Source: Dermanyssus gallinae
Taxonomy: Eukaryota; Arthropoda; Arachnida; Mesostigmata; Dermanyssidae
NCBI GenBank assembly: GCA_003439945.1
Contig: QVRM01007032.1
Location: forward strand, 214,647-278,646
DNA: 64,000 nt
Direction: 5' to 3'
Part shown: in pieces, positions 55,453 through 64,000 of the stretch
How positions within the stretch are numbered: the stretch's first letter is position 1
How the letters are laid out: every line of letters begins with the position of its first letter
Made by a program: the position numbers and the translations under genes
Notes under the pieces: model-generated
Database searches by the model: none
Seen by the model: only the letters and a program-made list of their open reading frames with translations
What the model was told of the DNA's origin: nothing

Positions 55453-57323
55453 TATACTTCGGAGCGGGCGAAGCCTTCTCGAGACCGCTGATCCTCGCCT
55501 GTGTCAGCTACTACGCGTATGTATGATAGTATGTCGAGGCTGCATGTAGGACTTTCCATCGGACACCTCCGACCGACCGACCGCGGCGTCGATCGCGATA
55601 AACTGCAACGGTAGCATGTACGCTTCTCACATTCACACACACATTGAAGTCAATATAACAACAAAAAATACCCCAATACAAACGTATAGATATATATATA
55701 TATATCGAGGAATCGATAGGCCATATTTGACATGCCGCTCAGAAGCGTGTAGGAACAGTCGTTTCGTTGTCTAGCTGATAGCTGATGTTGTGTGTTCGGC
55801 TGTGGAGTCGGCCAGTGCTGCTCCAGTCGGCGGAAGAAGACTGGTGAACGGAGGGAAGCAGGCCAGCAGCGTAAGACGGCACCACAAATGCTGGTGCAAA
55901 TGATGGCGAACATTTGACTGCTTCATTGAATCAAACCAAACGAACTACCACAGAAAAGAAGTGATTGCTGGGGCTATTATTCTTATTGCTGTTGTTGTTG
56001 TCGTTGTTGCTGTTGTTGTTGTTGTTGTTGTTTTTGTCGCTGCTATCGTGTGTAGCAGCGGATTTTACTATTGACATCGTGGTTATTGTTTTGCTGTTGT
56101 TGTTGTTGTTGTCGTTGTTGTTTCAGCAGTATATTCATTGTATGTGCGTTTGTGTGTGTGTGTGTGTGTATATCTGTACCAGTGTATCTGTGTGACAGAA
56201 TGATGACCAGTAAGGACGACGACCCTTACGGCAATCCTGAACATGAATATAGAAGTAATAATAACAGCATAAAACATATGCTCAGGAGATATCATGGTGT
56301 CATAGCATTAATACTTTGCATTTGTCATCGCCTCGCCGCAAATGTTTCTGAGAGCCGGCGGGCACGAATCAGGATCGATCGACTACATAGATAGAAACAT
56401 TGTTAGGAATTGAAAAGTGAGAGTGAGGGAGGGAGGGGGAGAGTGGCGCGGAATGGGTAACAGTGGTGACAACGACAAAAATAACACACCCCAACAAAAT
56501 CAAATCTCCTCACGTCCCGAAAGCAAGGGATGGATATATAGAGCATGCGTTTTGTCCAACATGTCTGTCGACTATTTCGACGTCTGACAGTCAATGGCGG
56601 CCAGATTGTTGAACCACTGGCCGTTTGGCGAGTGGCTGGATGGATGGCTGGCCGACGAGAGGTAAGCTAATCATTATTCGACAAAACAAATGGGCCGACG
56701 ACGAAAACGACGCTAACCGGCCCCGCTAATGCGGAAGGCAGCTAGCTTCCAACTTTCCAAAAAAACGCCAGGGCTGCCGCGGCCGCCGCCTATTTGGCTA
56801 CCTCCCGACTACCCCCAGCACAACGGTCGGGGAGATAATAACGGCGCAGGCCGGGGGAGAGGGGGGATTTGTCGCCGCCGTCGATCAATTGTAGGCCAAC
56901 GGAGCGTTGTTGCCTTCGTTGTCTTTCACGACGTATCGACAGACAACACACGGAAGCAAACACGAATTAACAGACGCGCTCAACGATTAGCGCGGACAGC
57001 TGCTGTGGCAAAATATCACCACCAACTAGTATCAAGAACAGGAACAAATTAAAAACAAATCTCGCATTCATGTATCGCTCGCGTTTTTGTTGTTTTTCGT
57101 TTGTTTGCTCTAATTTGCTCAATCGCTGTTTTGCACTGTCCGGTTTGATGAGTTCTCGAGTCTCCCCAGACGAAGTTTGTCGCTATTTTATCGAAGACTG
57201 AACGCACGCGGAATGCGAAGTAGTACTAATATAATCACTGTTTGTGGTGAATAAAATTGAATTGAAACAATAATAAGTGTAATAACAGCAGTAGAGCATG
57301 ATGAACCTAGCTTAAACATTCAA

Positions 57324-57358
<35 letters not shown>

Positions 57359-57644
57359 TAATAAAATTAAAAACTGTAGCGGACATGTGCTTAAGCCCGA
57401 CGACAATTCGATATCATCTGTTGTGGTGATTTTAATGTGTTGAATTCTCCCAGTCAATCAAAGATAAAGCTTGACATAATCAGCAGCAGCAGCAACGGCA
57501 GTGACATTGTTTTGTTTAGCTGTAGTTTTTGTCGTGATTGAGACAACGCCTTTAGCTGTGTGTACAATCGCTTCCGGACGTAATAAATACTACGTGACGC
57601 CACGGAAGAAGGTGTCAATGTATGTATGTAGAGAAAAACCTGCG

Positions 57645-57649
<5 letters not shown>
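55450..57649. other. No supported gene
   Basis: Short TA tract at 55689-55705, GTT/GCT at 55985-56040, GTT at 56095-56125 and a GT run at 56150-56168. An AAT array lies at 57318-57365. A frame at 56729-57052 (+) is open and partly Pro/Gly/Arg-rich but unrecognised. Confidence 0.5.

Positions 57650-57682
<33 letters not shown>
57650..57682. repeat. (TA)n microsatellite
   Basis: About 16 TA units. Confidence 0.92.
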
Positions 57683-57689
<7 letters not shown>

Positions 57690-58841
57690 AAAACTCTTCA
57701 ATACGCCTTTGATTTTCTGTGTGCGGTCTGGGCGTGAGCCTACAATCAATCTAGACGTGGTCAAGCCACTGTCATGTGTAGCGCAGTCCGCCGCAGGAAT
57801 GCCACAGCAGTGTCACAGCAGGAAAAAAAGACCCACGCACAGAAATTCATAGATAGACAAGAAGTTGTCGCCGTTGGCCTAGAGCGGCTTCCGTTATTCG
57901 GCCGCCACACGAGAGAGCAGAGATGACGATGACGACGACGACGGCGCCGACAACAACAACAACAGCAGCAGCAGCAACAGCGTGCGCTACCTCTTTCCTA
58001 TCTTCTCCCTCTCTGCCATCATCTGTCTCTCTCTATCTCACTTTCTGCACATGACACAATGGTTGTAATAGTTGAGTTAGTTAGTCAGTTAGTTATTCAC
58101 GTGTACAAGTAGCCATAGTAGTAGTGGTAGTTTATTGTGGTAGTAGTAGTAGTAGTAGTAGTAGTAGATGTAGTTGTTATTCGACAACAACAAAAAAGTA
58201 GTGGAAGCACTTGTTGTCGTAGTCAAATTGGTAGTATCAATAGCAATGCAAGAGAGAGGGAGAGAGAGAGAGAGAGACCCTCAGGAAAAAGAAGATCTGA
58301 AGGTAGAAGTATATAACGATCGGCCGAAGTATCGGCGGTGAGCGGGCGGCAAGCGGGTCAGCCGCGGACCGGGGGCCGGCTGAGCAACGATACAATCGGT
58401 GGCCACCCGAGACAAACAGAGGGAAAGTATATGTTTCCTTTGAACGAATAACTGTTTGCTCAAGGGAAAGACATACAGTTGTTTTATGTCCATATGACGC
58501 TTACCAGTCTAATAATCAATAGATCGATCAATAGATACTAGACACTACAACAACAACAAGAGGAACAACAACAACAACCTACTACTACTATTATCATTAC
58601 CATTTATATTATGATAATAGTGATATGATGGCCGCAAGTCGCGCCATACTTCGCCATTGGCTCACTTGAACTCGCCGTGTTATCCATCGCTCAAGCTCAA
58701 GCTGTAGAAGTGACAGAAGTCGCACGTTAACTGCATACGTCCACGTGGACGTTTGGCTTTTGTGGTTGTTGTTGACATTACTAGCAGCCACTGTGCTTAG
58801 CCCATGTTGTGAGAAGAAGCCTACGTGTTTGCACACTTCCC

Positions 58842-58875
<34 letters not shown>

Positions 58876-59270
58876 CCCTTTAGTTCCCTGGGTGGAGTCT
58901 ACCGTCCACCGCAAATCCGTGAGCTTCGTATCGTGGCCACTGCAGCATCAGCGGTCACTGAAGTGAGCCAGAAACAAGCCAGCGTTCGTTACCGGTTTCA
59001 GCCGTGTAAGCCAGAGGTCATTCGTGGCGGCCGTCGGGAACGCTAAGCAACGCTGAACACTCAGCGTCTAACTTACGAATGCGGCAGTCTAACTTACTAC
59101 TTGTTTACTGACGCACTGAAAGGAAGATAGTAAGAAAGAAAGCCTGATCGTGATGATGATGATGCCGTCTGCTAATGGTTATATGGCTCATAACGTGGTG
59201 GTCGCGCTGATGATGATGAGAACGCCTACTTCTACCAATGGGTTAGCTCAGCACCGCCACCTAACAAGCC

Positions 59271-59272
<2 letters not shown>
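57683..59272. other. No supported gene
   Basis: GAC then CAA/CAG triplets at 57925-57985, GTA triplets at 58138-58170, a GA run at 58253-58277 and a TA tract at 58842-58875. No gene recognised. Confidence 0.55.
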
Positions 59273-59327
<55 letters not shown>

Positions 59328-59338
59328 GTATATATATA
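59273..59338. repeat. (TA)n microsatellite, interrupted once
   Basis: About 26 TA units, CCG, then five more. Confidence 0.94.
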
Positions 59339-61060
59339 TCGTCGTACTCGGCCTTGCTATTTAGCGCAGCTCGTCATTCGATATCACCGAGTGTCACTGA
59401 ATATTAAGCAATAAACGAGGACACGACCCAGAACTGTTAGAGCACACCCCAGAGACTACCTGGGTGGGCCCGTATGGGCTGTTGACGTTTGGCTGTGCCC
59501 GGTTCGGAAGCGAATCGAATATCGTGTGATTATACGAAAGTTCTTAACCGTTTCACGTCATGTAAATATAGGTGTGTCACCTTACCTAACACACCCGTTA
59601 CTCACACAATTATATTAAATCGGCTGCACCTAAACTAGAACACTCCCTGGACCTTCCAAGCTGGTGTATTTCTTACAGCACACCTTAGACTTCAAAATAC
59701 CTCTTATAGAATAATACATTGAGTTGAAGCCAGGCAAGGAGGGGGGGTATTGTCCTGAAAAATTGTGCCTTGGCACGTTATCGCGAAGCTACCGGTCAGT
59801 TACTTTGCTCTGTGGGAAAACATAGAGTCCTAGATTAAAACAAATTGGGCGATTTTATCATTATGGATGATAGATGACGATGAAGATGTTATAAACGGTT
59901 AATAGCTCGCTTTATTTGGAAACGCCCATTACGCTAAAGCGTATGGTAGCATTGCTGCTTGGCTCTCTGAACGTTTTAAGGTAGGCAACACACGTTGTTC
60001 ATTAACCCTGACCGGTTTCAATTCTTTGACCATCTCCATAGAACGCTTACCAGCCTAATGGAGCAGATGATTTTGTTTGTCTTTGCTTCCATCGTAGTCG
60101 CAACTTAAACCCAGCGAGTTTGAATAGACCGGTGAACAAACCAACATCCAATTTAGCCTTTAACGCCTAACGGCGCTATATGCACGCTCTCCTATAAGCC
60201 TTGATCAACCCTTCTTCGGTCGGAGGTTACACTTTTGAACAGGAAGCCGGCGAGCGAATTTCACTGCCGATCTAATTTTGATGGCAGTCAATGTAACTAC
60301 TAACTAACAATTTATAATTTAAAAAACATTCGTCAGATGGGGTTACCAGTAGTTCCAAGTTTAGACGTTTATTCGCCAGAAGCAGCGTTCATGGCCATTG
60401 CAATAGATGGTTGTCGAATATAGTTCGGTGTAGAAAATTACTCGTCCTAGGCGGCGACACAAAAGCGCTGAAGTGCTATTTGCGATTTGTGTGCGCAAAT
60501 CTAAAAGTTTTTCATTTTTGCTTTACCAGTAGTAGCGTGACGTCTAAACATAGTAAGCTCAGAGCGGGAGTCCTCTTCGAAGGCTGGTCGAAGCGGGCAG
60601 TAGGCCGAAGCTGCTTTAGCGAGACACCTTGTGAAAAAGATAGACCTCACAGTGAAAATAACAGATTGTTCGACGCCTTTGCATAGTGATGCTAGTGATA
60701 AATTCTTTACCAACTCATCTAGCACTGAATCATTCAAAATGGCTGGTGCTATTGGTAAAAGCCATGTAATACTAAACGCCCAATCGAGTTGAAGTCGTAT
60801 ACAAGTCTGTATCCAGCGCTTACAGATACATGTTAACCTATTTCAGTTTTATTACTGCAAATAGATATTATCTACATTTATGTTGTGTTATTAATATTAT
60901 TATGAAAATAAACAGTTATGCACTTCAAGCACTAATATGTTTTATAGGGAACTATACTAGTTCAGTAGGTATTATTTTTAGAGTAACTGGATAAATGTAG
61001 TCAACGTGTAATAAGTTAGAAATCTGTAGACGTTAAGTCGTCCAGCAGGTTTGCCTAAAG

Positions 61061-61064
<4 letters not shown>
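59339..61064. other. Unique-looking DNA, no supported gene
   Basis: This is the longest stretch with little simple repeat. Frames at 60411-60686 (+) and 60501-60737 (-) are non-repetitive but overlap, lack ATG starts and match nothing I know. Confidence 0.45.

Positions 61065-61105
<41 letters not shown>
61065..61105. repeat. (TA)n microsatellite
   Basis: About 20 TA units. Confidence 0.93.
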
Positions 61106-61106
<1 letters not shown>

Positions 61107-61340
61107 CGCATATTTTACGATCACCGGCTTGCCGATATGAGCATTGCGAGTGTTTTTCGCTCACTCGCAAAGTGTCTGCTGAGCAGTAAGTACTGCTTGG
61201 TCTATGAAGTCTAGGCACGCCACGTGCATACTGTGTTTACGCTGGTTGCGCTTAAACCAAAGCTCCAACTGCCTAATGTTCATTGACACACGGCTACTAT
61301 TACTACTACTGCTACTGCCACTACTGCATCTTGCTGGTAA

Positions 61341-61533
61341 AAACAATTGCTCGTTGAAGAGGCAGTACCACAACTGCTGGCCAACATTGATACTTATGTT
61401 GGGAGGGGGAATGAGGATGACGATGTTAATGCTGGGCGGCACCGGTACCGGCATCTGCTACGGACTGTCGGCACGATGCCAGCGCCACACTGGATAATAA
61501 GGACCTTTCGGACGCTGCCTGAGCTGCAGCGAG
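61341..61533 (+). CDS. Candidate coding exon ending at GTAGGT
   Basis: The frame is open from after a TAA at 61338-61340 to a GCGAG|GTAGGT donor at 61534. It reads VEEAVPQLLANIDTYVGRGN, then EDDDVNAGRHRYRHLLRTVG and MPAPHWIIRTFRTLPELQR, a mixed, non-repetitive sequence. The acceptor is uncertain: AGs at about 61360-61364 follow a weak pyrimidine tract, so the true exon would begin within the first 25 bases. No family recognised. Confidence 0.22.
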
Positions 61534-61779
61534 GTAGGTGATTGACGCTGGACGCGGCTTGTGGTGGGTTTCAACATTTAGAAATGCATACCGACGGCTA
61601 CCGACGAAAATGGCGCAGGCAACTTACTTTGAAAACGAACGAAAAACATCAACAGTCGAGGGCGATGAAGTGCACGACGACGACGACAACAATAACAACA
61701 GAAACTCTACCAAAGCAAGGGAAAAGACGGAGGAAGAAAGAAAGGGACCAACGTCGAAAAGCCGATATTGAGGCAGGAG
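61534..61779. other. No supported gene
   Basis: GAC/AAC triplets at 61676-61700; otherwise nothing. Confidence 0.5.
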
Positions 61780-61960
61780 TTGTTGTTGTTGCCGATGTTG
61801 AAGCACGATTTGTTGTTGCTGTTGTTGTTGCCGATGTTGAAGCAGGAATTGTTGTTGCTTGTTGCTAATGCTGTTGCTGTTGTTATTGTTGTTGTTGCTA
61901 ATGCTGTTGTTATTGTTGTTTAGTTGTTGTTGTTGTTGCTGCTGTTGTTGTTGTTTTTCC
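61780..61960. repeat. GTT/GCT trinucleotide array with an internal repeat
   Basis: TTGTTGTTGCCGATGTTGAAGCA recurs with a period of about 45 bases between 61780 and 61850, followed by plain GTT/GCT. Confidence 0.85.
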
Positions 61961-64000
61961 TGTTGTCGTCGTTGATACGACACAGACGCGCAGCTGGAAA
62001 TGGTTTCCCGCGTAACTTGGCCAGTAACCTCGCCAAAGTACGCCCGTCGTTGAAATGCCAGATCGAGCGCCTTCCATCAGTGTCGTCGGCGTTAGCACTC
62101 ATGTTGCCTTTACAACTCATTCGTGCCGCTGCTGCTGCTTCGGCGCGGCGTTAGTGGCGGCATTAGTGGCGGCGCGTCGAAGACCAACAACCGTTAATCG
62201 CATTTAAAAACTTCAACAGACAAACGGGGATGCATGCGTCATTATTGCGAGCCAGGGAGCAAGCAAACGGAGCCACGCCAGTTGCTTCGCCTCCACCGAA
62301 GACGAACCGAAGTATCTTTTTTTCTTTTCGCCTGCTCCTCTTTGTTTTTTTCCCAGACTTCCTCCGCTCCCCGTTTTCTCGTCATCGTCGGACCGGCCGC
62401 CTTCCACTTGCCCCCTGTCTAAGTGTTTTCCCTTTGCTTCGGCTGCGTTTTTCCGCATCATCGGCTTGTTGATGGCCTACTGCCCACTAGTGCTAATGGC
62501 GTCGGCGGCTGTAAGTACCGCTCGAGTGTTGCTGTCAAGATCGAGACTCACTCACTGTTGACTGACATGCCACCTGCTGGCGGCCACACTCTCTCGGCTC
62601 TCACTCCAATACGTTCAATACACTCGAAGCTTGTGTCAATCACAGCAAAAGTAACAGTAAGAGCAGCAGCAGCAACAACAATAGCAAAAACAACAACAAT
62701 GCAGTACGCGTTGTATCGTTCGAAATTCGAATAAAGTCCTCCGCCGTTCTATGCGGCACCGTGGTAGAATAGTACTTGTAGTAGCAGCTGTAGTAGCAGT
62801 ATTTGCGGGAACTGGCAGGAAATCTGCGTCTGTGGTGATTTCGAATACATGGGTACTGATGCAGTTGCTGCTGCTGCTGATGTTACTGCTGCTGCTGCTA
62901 CAAATGTTACTAGAATACAATAACCATGATGACTCTATTATGGAAGAACTATGATGTGTTATTTACAGTCGTCATTTTGCCACTAGACTGAGGAAGAGCT
63001 TTGCTCCATCCACGCTTTCCTGCAGTGAAAACAGCAGATGCGGCCATTATGTCGTGATATAACGCGGAACAGCTGATCGACTCCATATGTGTGCCATAGA
63101 GTGCTATAGCATTTCACCGCATTAAGAAAGATAGTGGCCGTGTTGTTGCAGAGACCAAGATGATATGATTTTTGACTATTCTCTATTTCGCATAGTCTGT
63201 CTCTTCGGCTGCACGTAGACAGCAAACTTTTTTCGCTCTGATGTCGCCGGCGACAGAGAGAATGTGCAAGCGTGTAGCGGCAAGCAAGCACCGTTCACTT
63301 CCAACACTGTCATGTTTTGTCATGACTGATTTTACTCGGACCATAGCATATATCAGTGTGTATGCGCGCCAGGAAATGTCGCTTCTGTCGCCAGATTGCA
63401 CTGCGAGAATTCACTGAACGACACTTCAAGGACGAAGAATGATGATGAACTGTCCACGTCAGGATCGAGTCATTTGCCAATGATCAGCTTTTTTGCTGGA
63501 AAAAAAAACGAGACTGATTACCACGAACGATTCCCTGCTGGCTCTAAGTAGCTGTCTCAGTGCCGCACTGACGATTGAAACAGCGGCGTTGGTTGACGGC
63601 ATTTGCTTTTCTGGGGGGTCTGCTCCAAGGTCTTGTGATTGTGGCGACCTTTCCCGTCTCGTCCTTAGAAAGAAAGACACTAGACAAAAGGATGTAAACC
63701 ACAGAATTCCATAACAAATCGTTACCAGTATGTCTGTCTGTCTGGTCGAAATGAAGAAGTCGAACAGCGCGAGGAGCAGAAAAAGATTCAGCGACCCCCG
63801 GCGACGGGGGTGGCGTTATATTAGCGGGACCAGCGGCGGTAACAATAAAATCTTGTACGTTACACAGAATAGAAACTAGAGAGCGGGAGAGTTTGTTCAC
63901 ACAGCTCACATTGCTTTATTTCCCCTGTTAGGCTCCCACAAGCATACGCTATAGGACATAAACCCACAAAAACGGCAACGAGAAATGTCAGCAATTTGAG
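61961..64000. other. No firmly supported gene
   Basis: A short frame MAYCPLVLMASAA (62472-62510) ends at a consensus GTAAGT donor and could be a signal-peptide start, but is too short to call. CAA/GCA triplets occur at 62660-62700 and GCT triplets at 62863-62900. The rest to the end shows open frames on both strands with no recognised family. Confidence 0.45.

Noticed and set aside
60411..60737. Overlapping non-repetitive frames on both strands
   Set aside because: Neither begins with ATG, they overlap, and neither resembles a known family or has splice signals.

Overview
This is eukaryotic nuclear DNA, most probably from an arthropod. The support is indirect. There is no operon-like gene packing, no bacterial gene and no rRNA. 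There are very many simple repeats: more than 30 (TA)n tracts, plus CAA/CAG/GTT/GCT arrays. The recognisable mobile elements are of kinds common in arthropods: a mariner fragment, a TA-targeting DDE transposon with a helix-turn-helix transposase, an R1/Jockey-like LINE fragment and tRNA-derived SINE-like pieces. A mite or tick is possible, but I cannot prove the lineage from this window.

No complete gene could be recognised by homology. The window reads as intergenic or long-intron DNA. Several short stretches look like coding exons because they combine a splice acceptor, an open non-repetitive frame and a splice donor: 574-703, 3006-3206, 7797-8015, 15506-15697, 30008-30146, 36120-36269, 37874-38088 and 61341-61533, all on +. 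The clearest translation-start candidate is 31733-31835 (+): a signal-peptide-like N-terminus directly after an in-frame stop and ending at a GTAAGG donor. Many of these candidates fit exon phase 0, so some could belong to one long + strand transcript. That is inference; transcript data would decide it. The longest open frame is 263 codons on the minus strand (48995-49786), with a good start context and hydrophobic segments but no recognised family.

Layout. 1-4.6 kb: repeats with two candidate exons. 4.6-7.2 kb: a mariner transposase fragment, then a complete but decayed 2.0-kb DDE transposon whose inverted repeats abut (TA)n on both sides. 7.2-9.4 kb: a candidate last exon and opposite-polarity GTT and CAA arrays. 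9.4-13.7 kb: a near-perfect head-to-tail duplication of a 2.13-kb single-copy-looking unit, differing visibly only in (TA)n lengths. 13.7-26.9 kb: TA arrays, a SINE, a tRNA-like head and a candidate exon at 15.5 kb. 26.9-28.0 kb: a LINE reverse-transcriptase remnant on the minus strand. 28-42 kb: dense trinucleotide arrays, a GC-rich block near 32.2-32.6 kb, the signal-peptide exon and two more candidate exons. 42-64 kb: mostly simple-repeat-rich unannotatable DNA, with the two ORFs around 49-50 kb.

I found no convincing new multi-gene system. The most unusual features are the transposon bracketed by TA arrays, the recent tandem duplication, two perfect or near-perfect 19-bp snapback hairpins, and a family of tRNA-like heads in opposite orientations.
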